Source of the DNA: Serilophus lunatus
Taxonomy: Eukaryota > Chordata > Aves > Passeriformes > Eurylaimidae
DNA: 64,000 nucleotides
Assembly (NCBI GenBank): GCA_013399895.1
Contig: VXBA01003135.1
Location: 1,195,553-1,259,552 of the forward strand
Reading direction: 5' to 3'
In this document: piece after piece, positions 1-11,246 of the stretch
How the letters are laid out: every line of letters begins with the position of its first letter
How positions within the stretch are numbered: position 1 is the stretch's first letter
Position numbers and translations under genes: made by a program
Notes under the pieces: model-generated
Databases searched by the model: none
What the model was told of the DNA's origin: nothing
The model's input: only the letters and a program-made list of their open reading frames with translations

Positions 1-1920
1 CCCTCACAAACTTCCAGCACCCCAGATACTAACATTTCTGGGTTTTAGATCCAAAATTTAGAATAATTGGTTTTGTCAGATTTAAACTGAAATAAAATTA
101 AAAACACCATAGTAGCAACGGGACCTTACATATTCCATATATTGATCAAAAATATTTGAAGTAGGATATTCAAACACAAATTACATTGACAGCCACAGTC
201 ACCATTCAGAAACACGTAGCTCATGTACTTCACCATTTGTATTTCCTTCCTAAATTGGACAGTTCTTCAATGCTACATCCACACAGATCTCCTGGGAGAA
301 GATATTTGATGGTATTCTTCCATCTGCCTATTTGAACTCATGAAATAAAGAGTTAAGTAAATTTCTACCTATAGTGAAATAGAAGTCACTGTAAAGCATT
401 GAAATAGTGAGATAAGAGAATTCAGTTCTAATGTTGGATGATGGAAGTGTGTATGGAAATCTCAGTGTCTTGTTTCTGAGTCTGCAGACTGCTTTCAAAT
501 GTCTCACTTCCACAAGAACCAACAAAACCAAAAATAGAATAGCAAGGCTTGGAAATGACATTCATCAGTGGATGCAACTGATGGAGTCTGTTCTGCAGCA
601 CTACTCAGTGAACCCAGTACATGTGTGATTGATTGCAAAATCTGTTCTTTTGGAGATTGGGCAAAAAATGTGGTGGGTCTTTCCTAGCCCATGGAAATGT
701 TAAAGGTATCAAAATGCGTTTGCCTACTGAATCTCAGTAAAATGTCAGAAATTTGAAGGCACTGAACTTGTCAGTTTAAGTCAATCAGAATGCTTTGCTA
801 AATAGTTTTGATATGCTTTTGACTTATATTTCACTCTTTTTTTTTTAATGTGTATCTAAAGTGAACTGAAATTTCAAAATTGACTAATTAAATCAACTTG
901 GGAAAAAATGTGCCAGTTTGAAAATATATAGACAGGAGTGGATGATTTCACAACTTCTAAACACTGTTCTAAAGCATTCTGAGTTGGGAGTGTCATTGTA
1001 GCAAGTTCTTGATTGTTTACCATTTCAAACTCCCCAAACTGTTATTCTCTGTTAAAATGACTTTACAAAAATTTCTAAACACATCCTTGTGGTTTATTCT
1101 CAAATCATATAAGGAAGCATGAAAATGGCAAGTACACTTACAGTCCTAATAACTGCTTTACCCACGACCTTGCAAATACCAAGCAGAGCGTCCATCTACA
1201 GATCTTGTTCTGAATACTTTCTTTTTTTCACAAGGTCATTCAGTCAGTATAGCACTCAAAACACCAAAAGCCTGTGTATCTCAGAAGTATTTCTTTTTTT
1301 TTCTGTCTGCCATGTCGTCTCCATCAAAGTCTGCAAAGAGCTTGGAAGAGGCTCCAGTCCCCCAGCAGCCCAGGGTTCTGTGGTGTGTGGTTTGAGAAAA
1401 GCTTTTATCAGGAAGTGTCACAAAAAATTTCTTTATGAACCCCATCAAGTTCTGTGCTGTGGTGTCAATACATTCCCAGAATTATTGCTTCAACATTTCT
1501 CATGTAAAACTTTGACAGGCTAGAGCATGTGGCAGTTCTAATGATTTTTGTCTTATTTCTTTCACCTCATGACATCTTTCTGCTTCTCTCTTGGTATTAC
1601 CACATCCACATTCCCTTTCCTGAACATTCCTCTGCAAACCTCAATGCAGCTGACAGCAGCCTCTCTTCTTATTCTTTTGGAAGTGCTGTGGGAGATGCAC
1701 TTCTACAGGCAGAGACAGCTTGTCCCTTAAGACCTTTTTGGTGACTAGATCACAACACGAATGACAGACGTGACATCAGGGACAAGGACATCTATTTTCA
1801 CTGGGTTCTGGAGAAAATACTTATAATTCAAAGGTATTCTTTTTTCATTTGGTTGTGAGACGCTAGACTGTGCTCCAGAATTTATTGGCTAAAGGACATC
1901 AAGACAGTGAAAGGCCAAAC
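1..1920. other. Non-coding unique sequence
   Basis: AT-rich DNA with scattered short ORFs and no recognised gene, RNA or transposon. The longest open frame, 134 codons on the + strand at 1119-1523, is rich in Ser, Phe, Leu and Cys, contains no domain I recognise, and has no convincing splice-site pair at its ends. I treat it as a chance ORF. No tandem array or inverted repeat of note is visible. Confidence 0.6.
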
Positions 1921-1959
1921 TAATAATAGTATTAATATTAATAATAATAATAATAATAA
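1921..1959. repeat. (TAA)n microsatellite
   Basis: A run of TAA/ATA trinucleotides, interrupted early on and perfect over about the last 20 bases. A second, imperfect ATA/ACA-rich patch follows at about 1999-2018, so the locus looks like a decayed trinucleotide array. Such arrays are usually length-polymorphic. Confidence 0.9.
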
Positions 1960-4900
1960 GTGACATTAAAGCATAATACCTGTAATTAAACAAATCATTA
2001 ATAACAACAATAATAAATGAACACTCCTGCGGCACCTGTTATTTTTACCCTTTCTGCTTTGCTCTGCTCTTCTCCTGGTTTTGTTTTCTCTCTGCATCTA
2101 ATATTTCTTAGTATTTTTCCTTTTACTTATTCCAGCAGAAATTTTAATGTATTTATCCAAAGGTTTTTTGAGTATAGGCTTTTTTTTTTTTAATCTTTTG
2201 TAAATGGTCTTCTTTTTAAAAAAGGACTGTGACTGTATATATGACAACTACCTGTAGCTGAATTCACAATGTTTTCAGCATTGGTTAGGAAAATGTCCTT
2301 CCCAACAAATGAAGTGTGATTACAGTGTGTCCTGGATGCCTGGGGAAAAGCTGTAAAACTAAGGACAAAGATATCGTGTGGAAGGATGTGAAATTCTAAC
2401 CCAGACAAGTGTTTTACAAAAGAAAAGAGATTCAGTAAAATAAGGAACCATTCTGGGAACACAGCAATTCTTCAAAAGAGTGTTACACTCTTAGGTGAAA
2501 ATAAATAAGAAGGATAAGAGAAAGTTTCAATTTTCAGAGAAAACTATTGTTTCTCAATAGTGCAGTGCTGGTTATATAAAAAGACTGGGCTGAAGGCAAA
2601 CCTGTTCTAACTCCAGGGGGAAGATGTACAGTTACATGGAGACGCAGGAAGCTTTTCACTTAAATAGCTCACTAAGCATCTCCACCTGGTAACCAATATT
2701 GAAGAAGAAACACAGAAGAGAGAATCAGTAAGAGGAATCATCCAAGGATCCATGAGAAATAAAAGGAACAACGAAGGGAGAAGGAATATACAGATCTTCA
2801 GGAAATGACCAAAACAAAGACCTAAATCCTAAAAGAGCATTACCAGGCAACAAAAGGATTACAGTAAATATCAGCACATATCTGAGCTTATTCTTAAGCC
2901 TTCTTCCTTCACAGAAAAAAGAGAGTATAAAGTCATTCTTATTTCCAATTAGAAATCAGGATTTATAAGGCAAAATCTTTTTCTCAGCAAATGCATATAA
3001 ATCTGTAGTTAATCTGACTGCTAGACAGGCACTTTAAAAGAATGCTTCCCCAAACAGTAATCATGGCACAGTAACTGGCACCTTTTCTCAGAGACACTGC
3101 AGACTGCCTCAGAAATCACTAGCAGAAAGCAATGAAGCATGAAATATATGTCTCTCCAAGTGAACATAGCCCCAAATCAAAGTCTCATTTGTAAGCTAAA
3201 AATGTACCGTATAGGGTTTTTTTATGGAGACTAACATTTAAAATGCTAATATAAAGGGCATGCAGGGAAGCAGGCACTGTTAACACACAAGGGCATTCTT
3301 AGAATGCAGGGACATTACTGACAGTTCTTTTGGGAGGTGTGTGGTGAACCTGATGTATGGGGTAAAACCACTGTCTGTTGAGCTGTGCTCAGCTGTAACC
3401 TAATCCTAATTTCTCACCTACTGTACAGCAGACATCTGCATGCCATGTTTTAAACTGCTTTTTCCATTTCAGAATGACAGTTTCCATTCTTTTTTCATTT
3501 GCCTGTGCTTCAGGTGAACATCTTGGTATCTCTCCTACTGTACATTATTACTCTGTATCATCATCATCATCTTTCTAGATAGACCCAGTTCATCCCATCC
3601 TCATCCACCCTTCCTAGCACTGTGTGTGTCTCAAGGCATAATTTGTTATAATTTACAGATGTGTGTTTTATCAGTTTACCATCAAAGAGTTATTTTGAAC
3701 ACATTCTTTATATTGTGCATGTAAAAAGTAATGAACCAGAGTAAAAAACATATGTTAGTTCTGAATACAGCAAAACTTAAACACAAGTTTGCTCCACAGT
3801 CTGACAGAGCCCCATGAACTTCAGAGTGATTATTTAATTTCTGGTTTAGATTCAGTGGTCTTAAGTGAGTGATAACACAGGCTGATGGTCAGGTCTGAAC
3901 CATCATCACAGTCAACAGTGGTTGTTCAGGAGCTCTGTTGTGTGATTATGGGAGTGAAACACACTCTGATTGCAAAACAACTGCACTTTGGGGACGAACT
4001 GGGCTTTAAGAATTATCTATTTAAAGTATCCCTCTGCAACCTAGAGAGAAGCAATTGTGCCGTTAGGGATCATTTCTTCTGTGAGCAATACTATTGAAAT
4101 CCATGCTGCCATGGGAATTCTGGTTCTTCATGGCTAATCACAAGGGCAGTGGCAGTGTGGGTGTCTCTATTCGTGGCAAGAGACTGTTAATCCTGAAAGG
4201 TTCAGTGGTTTGGCAACCTTGAGAGCCAGAAAGAAATGCATTCAAGAATTCAGTATGATGAACTCGGAGACAAAGTATCAACAGCTCCTAATTTCCACTT
4301 GGAAAAAAAATAAAAGTATAGGAAATCCCTGGTTAAAATTCTTCCCCTAATTGAATAAGTTCATCATTGAGTGAAATATGAAGGACCACAACCATCAGTA
4401 AGCAGAGATCACAACCTTTATTCTCTAGTTGCAAGTGACTCGCTTGAACACGTTCCATTCCACAAGGGCAAGAGAAGCTTCAGCCAAACAGCCTGAGCTG
4501 CTGCCCTGCTGTTCCTCAGCACTTCAAAAGAGCATCACATTCAATTTGCACCTACAGACATTAAGCCAAGCTTTTTAAATGCAATTTGAGGCACTGCTAC
4601 TGGAAAGTAGGCCAGGTATATCAGGGGATCAAATGCAGGTCTATTCCCTCTCAGGAGCCAGGCTCCAAAGTTTTCCCTGTTGATTTTCTTCACATCTTTC
4701 ATAGCACTTCATAAAAGCAAAACATAAAATGGTAGAACTGCTTTAGAATTAAAAAATGCTCATGCATTGCCCAATAATGTGTTTCATTCTACTCATTTGA
4801 TTAATGAGATCTTTCCCAGTTCAGGAAAATGCTGCAAATAATAACTGCAACTAACAACTCAGTACCTCACATATCTTTTCTCACTCTCTATTTTTCCCCT

Positions 4901-6639
4901 TCTGACTGCCAGCTGCTGGTAGAGATGTCACTTCCTGTCAGATGTTTTTATAAAACCCTCAATTATTATCTACCTACAGATGAGACTCATGATAGAGGTG
5001 ACTGTACAAACCCAGACTTTGGAACCACGAGAGGCTAGATGAGTTTCTGTGGCTCCCTATACATTCGTTTATCTAATGATTGTTTCTCAGAGACAAGGAT
5101 TTCATCTGCATTCTTTCTAATTAAAATTAAAAATAAGCCCAACAACTGTTTTCTTAAACAGGTACTGTGATAACATATTAAAGAGGTATGTAGAAAACAA
5201 CCCACAGCAAGGGAGTAAGGAACTGACTGGAACCATCTATTCTCTGCTGTGGGTCAGCCCTACCTCTCTTCCGCTCCTCAAACTTCCCCATGGACATTCG
5301 CCACAGAGCCCACTCCTCCTCCAAGGCTGCTGCCTTAAATTGTGTCCAGCACAATAGAGATATAAAGGAATATAATCTTTGTTTTGAAGTTTTAGAGAAA
5401 GTGGCATAACTCAAATTAACTAAAGGATGACAAGTTAATACACCTACATTATTCCATGGAGCAATAACAAGTTCTGATCTTGCTCCATTTTAACCTGTCA
5501 TCACTCCTTAAACTTCTACACTAACATAGGACACTGAAAACAATAAGCATTGCACTATTCCAGTGAAAGCTTTAATAAAGGAATGAGGTCTAGAGCATTA
5601 CCTCTCCCAGAATCAGAAAATATAGACATAATTAAGCCTGATCTTCTTCAAAGCTTTACACCCTCCTAATGAGGTCTAATGAATTAAGCATTGCAGGTTT
5701 AACAACAGGTGGCTTTACATGAGGAGGCCACACTCTACAGGCATAAACAGCACCAGCCAGGTTTTCCTCAGGAAAAAAAAAAAAGCCTCAAACTGCTCCC
5801 TGCAGTAACAGCTGCCTTGCTGCATAAATAAATGGTATTGTCTAATATTCACTACTTGCCTTGGACCCTGGTGCTGGATTATCTCTATCTATCTCAATTA
5901 TTGATTCATTCTCATAACACATGCATGGTTCTCAGTTGTGGGCTTCAACTTAAACTGTTTGATGCAGGTTGGTGTGAAAATCATCCCTCTCCCAATCCAA
6001 ACCAGCACATCAAGAGACAAGGAGGTGGAAAGTAATGGCTAGAATCTCAATTTAGTGATTGCCATCACTACCCGTCACTGCTTGGCTTTGTGTGCTTAAA
6101 GAGGAAGCATCTACATGGTTAATTACATGATCTGAAGACTGTTAACACATGATTTAATAAATTAAATCCAGTCCCACTCCCCTCTCCCAAGGATAAGCCT
6201 CTTCCCTGAGCTGCACCAGCCCAGGAGCAGCTCTGGTGTCACAGGGATTGTTGATTGCTGTGGCACATTGCACTGGTAGCCTCAGCTCTGGAAGGTGCAG
6301 GGGCTGAACATGATTAATCAGAGCATGTTTGCTGCAGGAGGTAATGGAAGGAATAGTGCTAAGCATTTTTCAAAAATGAAAAATAACCCAGGTACCTGGC
6401 ACCTGCATGTGATGTGAAGCATTACAAACAAATGAGGAGTAATAGAGCTTACTGGGCATAAAATGTTACTGTTTTATAAAAAAGTGCAGAATAAGCAAAC
6501 TAGAAGTAATCACCCTGAGCGCTTCCACCAACCTTTAAACTTTCTGAGATCCTACAAAATAACATGATTGATTAGCATCTGCAGGAGGCTGCAGAGGGAA
6601 ATGGGACATAGATACTTTGAAATGATACTAGAATTTTAG
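1960..6639. other. Non-coding unique sequence
   Basis: No coding gene, RNA gene or recognisable transposon. Small simple-sequence features are an (ATC)n run at about 3558-3571 and an A12 run at 5773-5784. Predicted ORFs are all under 95 codons, fall on both strands, and look like background. A few exon-sized open stretches exist but lack paired acceptor and donor sites that I would trust. Confidence 0.6.
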
Positions 6640-6900
6640 TTTTAACTAATTTTAATCCCTCTTGCTCTTCAAATACTAAAACATTGAGTTAACTATTTTA
6701 ATGGTCCATATCTTGCCATTGTGTTCCCTGGACTTTTAATGTGCTTGGAGTAATGTTATTCGGGCTTTAGGTATTTGCCAAATTAGCATCTTGAGACTGC
6801 CAGGCATTTTAAAAAGCAATGCCAATTAAATGTTTCCTCATATTGCGTGTTATTTAATATACTTTGCTAGAGATCCGTCTTGCTAACAGTCCTCTTGCTT
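6640..6900. promoter_or_regulatory. Candidate conserved non-coding element
   Basis: About 260 bp of homopolymer-poor, CpG-poor, AT-rich sequence with several AATTA/TAAT homeodomain-type cores, including CCAATTAAAT near 6832. It carries no ORF and no repeat signature. This texture is typical of vertebrate developmental non-coding elements. The call rests on sequence texture only, because conservation cannot be seen in one genome. Confidence 0.25.
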
Positions 6901-9867
6901 GGAACTTTAAATAAAGAGAAAAAAATCACAAAACAAAAGACCTTTTGAAGGAAGTCCAGGCTGATCCATATGCAGATGGAAGGTTTACAGCTGGGTACTA
7001 CCTTGTTTAGAAAGGTGAGCAGTTACTGCACTTGCTGGGTAAAATGTTGGTTTGCTCTGAGAGATTTGTTTCAGAGAGTTAGAAATCATATTTTGCCATA
7101 CAATTATATTAATCCTTACCTAGAAATTAAAACTTGGATAATCGAACTTGGATTCATCATTACCAATTTATCAATTTTAGCAGACAACTACTGCTGCCAT
7201 CATATTTTCCAATTTTTTGGGTTGGGGTTTTCTCATCTGCTTTATCTTCTTGCTAAAGGTTCCTTTTACCCATCTGTTTTTTCACAACCATCTTTCTGAT
7301 GTCTCCTAATATATCAAAAGACTTTAGAGTCCCTTCAGTGGAAATACTCTCTATTTACACCAGGAACAAGAGGAAATCACCTGGTCAGTAATTCCAGCAA
7401 CTACGTAATAAAATCCAATTAAAAAGGAGAACGAATTCATAGTATACATAGTCGACCATGTGGAAAAAAAATCACTGACAAAATATTTAGATATCCCAAC
7501 CATAGCACCTTTAAGTTACAACCAAGGACTTAATTTTTGCATGGATTTTTATTCCATATGCAAGCTTAAAAGAACAGGCAGAATAAAAAGAACTCAAGAG
7601 ACTGATATTGGCTGGAAGTTCAGAAAGTTGAAATGTTATCATTTTGGGGGGACAGCTATTGTCAGATCCTTTTGCTTTCATAAATCACAGCCTGCAGGGA
7701 AGAAAAAAAATATATATTTTGTTTTGCTATTCAAGAGTTGAGAATGCAAATTTTACCACACCTAGAGCATCATAAAATCTGGGGAAGGCAGGGACACAGA
7801 GCATAATAGTTCCATATCTGTGTGTACAACTGAATAGTATTAAATTTAGCTACCTTAATTCTCCTGGAATTAAAGCATATTTTTAAATGCTCTGTAGAAA
7901 ACAATATAGTAAACCATTCCTGAAACTCAAAAGTTAATTGATTTCTCCCCCCTATGATTAATTCCCCCACATTTAATTGCAGGAAGCTGCATACTTTTTT
8001 AACTCTGTAGCGGCTTCACTGTGCTCCCTCTCAGCTCTGTCCTACATGGGGACTGGTGTGTCAGGGTGATGGAGAACCTGCTCCCAGCCTCTCTTTAGAG
8101 CAAGAAATTGGGACTTACCACACTCTATCTCTGCCTCAGGAGAAGGAAAGCAGTTAAATTTGGGTTTTAAATAAGGTACCACAGACAAAGGACGGGATTG
8201 TAAAAAATACTCAGCGAGGTTTAACAAGGACAGCCAAGTGTTCTGCTGGCTGTGATGAAAATGGTGCCCTGAGAGGTTCTGTGTGGTTCTGAGATAACAG
8301 GGTCACCCAGGCCACAGTCATCACAGCAGAGCTGGAGAGAGAGCTCTGATAAAAAGTAAGTACGAAAGATGCAGACTAAAGATTGTTGAGGCCAAGGCAG
8401 AAATACCCTACTTTGTTTCCACATCTCTCTTTTGTTTTTGTCAAACTGCTTCTTGACAAGGAGAGAACAGAGAAATAGTGTTAATATTTCCTTCTCAGCA
8501 GCTACAAGCACTTCATGACATGAGTTTGCAAGTAATGTAAGAGGATGAATGCTGCCGTTCAGGCTTTTTCTTGTATTGCTTTGAAACACAGCAGTAACAT
8601 CAGCAGTGCTGGGACAATCTGTGACACCACATAGTTGTAGTGCAACCAAACAACAGAGATAAACTACAAGTAATGGGGGGGAAAAAAAGTGAAGTAGCTA
8701 ATAGTTCCCACATCTGTAACTGAAGAAAGGTTTGGTATTATTTATGCAGAATTGAAATAGTTTGGAATGCTTCTTTATCTCCTGTATGGTACTTCCCAAA
8801 ATCAATAGTATAAATTTGGACCTTGTTAAGAACAGAACACCCCTGTGTATTGCTAGTGGTATCAATGCATTTTTCTGAGCTAGGAGGTATTAATAGAACA
8901 CAGCTTCACCAAAAATAACCAAATGCAGATTGCATCGCATCACATCAGCTTTTTCAGTCTCTGCCCAAGGATGACCTCCCCTCAGTACCTTTATTCTTTT
9001 ACTGCAAAAATATATATGGAAGGGCCTAAAGACACTGCTGAAATGTTCTTTCTGACTCTAAGACAACATCTGAAAGACAAAAAATTGGCTTTCAGATCCT
9101 AATCCTCATCCAATTCCCCCTGCACAGAATCATAGGAAAATATAGTTTACATACATATACATATGTGCACATAGACATTCCAGAAATAATCACTTCTTTT
9201 TTTTTTTTTTATGTTGAGGATGCACTGAAAAAGCCCTTGGGGCATTGAGCACTGAGCTAGTTACTTGTTGTTACTTACCTTCCTGCTTTAGCTTATTTGA
9301 ACATCCTAACCTATAAATAAGGGCAACACTGAGGAAAGACAAATGTGGGGTTTAACAGGTAGTTCTGTTTAAAGTGCACAGTCTGAGGGAACTGAATTGT
9401 TGATGTTAAAGACATTTCTGAACAGTAGGTTACCTCATGCTTTGCCTCTAAGAGTCAGTACAAGACCATCCACTCCCCCCACCAAGAGAATCTCCCGTGA
9501 GAAGATCCAAAGCCTGGAAAGAATCTCTAGTGTTGCACCTCAAGAATTCCCATAGAGGTTAAAACAAGCTTCAAAATCATGTATGTAGAACATACAAAAG
9601 ATAACCTTTACTTGACTTCTGTTCCCTGAGCTCTTGGGTCCACATCTCCAGTGTTTCAACAATGGCTGGGACTAGAAATTGTCTCTGAAATAAAAATGTC
9701 AAAAAGCCAAGTGTCTTATGGCTCCAGGAACTGTGGCTGTGCACAAAAGGCCTGGCTGCTCAAGAATGGCAAACCAAAGTAAATTCCAGTGGTTGCTGGG
9801 ATGGGGTCATAAGATGTACGAGCAAGATTGCAGCCTGCAGGTTGAGAGAAATGACCATTCCTTCCCC
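6901..9867. other. Non-coding unique sequence
   Basis: Contains the longest minus-strand ORF outside the CpG island, 142 codons at 8221-8649. Its translation has no recognisable domain, signal peptide or repeated motif, and codon choice gives no clear coding signal by eye. A T14 run lies at 9197-9210. A small minus-strand interval at 9279-9328, bounded by acceptor-like and donor-like sequence, is discussed as a finding rather than called a gene. Confidence 0.55.
9197..9210. repeat. T14 homopolymer
   Basis: Uninterrupted run of 14 T. It is not attached to a recognisable SINE or processed gene copy, so it is more likely a simple homopolymer than a retroposon tail. Confidence 0.85.
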
Positions 9868-10220
9868 TGTGTTAAGCACTTGTGAAACCAGTGTGCCCAG
9901 TTTGGGGCCTCCCAGTACAAGAGACATTGACACAGCAGAGCAAGACCAGAAAAGGGCATGAAGGTGTCACGGTCTCCAGCACCGAGGCCTCAAGATTGAT
10001 AGAAAATCGGGTTTGTTCAGCCCTGAGAGCAGGTGGCTGATGGAAGCTATGGGAGTGTATGGGAGAGAGACACACCAGGGAACTGCAACAAGACAAGGGC
10101 CAACAGGCACAGCCTGGAATACTCAGGAACTTCTAACTAGATAGAAAATCAGTTTAATCAGGACGATGGTCAAACTCTGGAAGAGAGGCCGAAAGATGCT
10201 ATAGGAGAGATTCAAAGCTC
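9868..10220 (+). mobile_element. CR1 LINE fragment, sense
   Basis: A diverged piece of the CR1 3' region in forward orientation. The diagnostic stretch around 9897-9925 reads GGGCCTCCCAGTACAAGAGA, matching the CR1 segment that follows 'CTGGGC' in the consensus as I know it. Further on, about 10107-10215, the AACAGGCACA, GGAACTTCTAACT and CTCTGGAAGAGAGGCC stretches follow the CR1 order (tail of the reverse-transcriptase ORF, then 3' UTR). Both ends are truncated, with small internal deletions and insertions. It is non-autonomous and unable to encode protein. CR1 moves by target-primed reverse transcription and is usually 5'-truncated. Exact borders need an alignment. Confidence 0.75.
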
Positions 10221-10739
10221 AGCACCTGTAGAGCATAGCAGGTGAATAAAAGTATGAACAAGCAAGTGAAAAAAAATCCTTATGAGCATCTATATATTCC
10301 AATAACATTCTGATTCTTTTAGTGTCTTATTTCAGTCCAGAAACAAAACCTAGTTGTGCCAAGCCTCAAAGCCAAGATAACTTCAACCCTATGAAGTGCA
10401 AACAAGATGTTACAATGGCAAACTGACTGATAAAACAGAAAATAGCATCGAATAACAATGAAATTACTCAGGATAGACACAGCAGTTGTAACATCACAGC
10501 ATCCCATCACATCACAAGAAACATCACATCCTACACACCATAATTAATTCCTCATAATATCCAAAGTTTCAACAATGATTTCAATATGTTCAAGCATCTT
10601 CAAAGAATGAAGCCTTTGTGAGAGAAAAAGGTGCTTTCAGAATCATACTTCAGTGATGACTGAAGACAAAAGCTGGAGGTGCACTAGTTAAAGACCCTTG
10701 TCATGGCCTCAGTATAATAAGAAGGCTGTGAATGGATGT
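10221..10739. other. Non-coding unique sequence
   Basis: No gene or clear repeat. Short CATCACA-type repetitions occur at about 10494-10526, too irregular to call an array. Confidence 0.55.
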
Positions 10740-10960
10740 AAATTAAAGGCATAATTGTTGTCACTTAAAACCGTGCAGTTTCTGCAAGCTGGGATTATTT
10801 TTCACCTGCATGTTCCACCCTCATATTAAAAGACACCCTCTCTGTAATTATAAATGCTCCTGTTCAAGAGCAAACTCTTTTTTCCCCCCACTTTAAATTA
10901 TTAAATAGCTGTCTATTTTAATATTGTAATTGATTGGAAGTTGTAGCTTTTTAAAAAGCA
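10740..10960. promoter_or_regulatory. Candidate conserved non-coding element
   Basis: An AT-rich block without stop-free frames or repeats. It contains a CACCTG E-box (10803-10808), a TAATTA homeodomain core (10845-10850), and several further TTAAATTATTAAAT-like homeodomain sites at 10894-10910. The clustering of different motif classes in about 200 bp resembles vertebrate enhancers. The motifs themselves are common in AT-rich DNA, so the call is tentative. Confidence 0.22.
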
Positions 10961-11220
10961 AAACACTGTGTCCTAAGAATTACTTCCGTTTCTAAAATGT
11001 TTATTTCCTCTAAATGAATAGCATTCTGTCATCTGTCAGTTCATTCTAAAGGGAGAAAAGAAACCAACTATGAACATAATTGTAATACAATAACACAAAA
11101 TTGTACCTTAGGAAGAGCTTTGATCATTTCCTTACCCTGAACTCTGCCTTTTTACATTGGTAATTTTGTTAATGGGTTCAGTTTTTTCTGAAATTTGCAT
11201 CATGAAAATAAGCAGCTTAG

Positions 11221-11246
11221 AAGGTCCTCTGTGTACAGAGGACTTT
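11221..11246. repeat. Short perfect hairpin
   Basis: Arms at 11221-11231 and 11236-11246 pair over 11 positions (eight Watson-Crick pairs next to the loop, one G-T pair, then two A-T pairs) around the 4-nt loop TGTA. It is much shorter than a microRNA precursor and has no T-run after it, so no RNA function is claimed. Confidence 0.8.

Noticed and set aside
1119..1523. 134-codon plus-strand ORF
   Set aside because: Low-complexity Phe/Ser/Leu composition and no splice or promoter context.
8221..8649. 142-codon minus-strand ORF
   Set aside because: No recognised domain, no convincing splice sites, and length within what chance ORFs reach in 64 kb on six frames.
11221..11246. Hairpin as a microRNA precursor
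   Set aside because: The stem is only 11 bp, far shorter than the roughly 30-bp stems of microRNA precursors.
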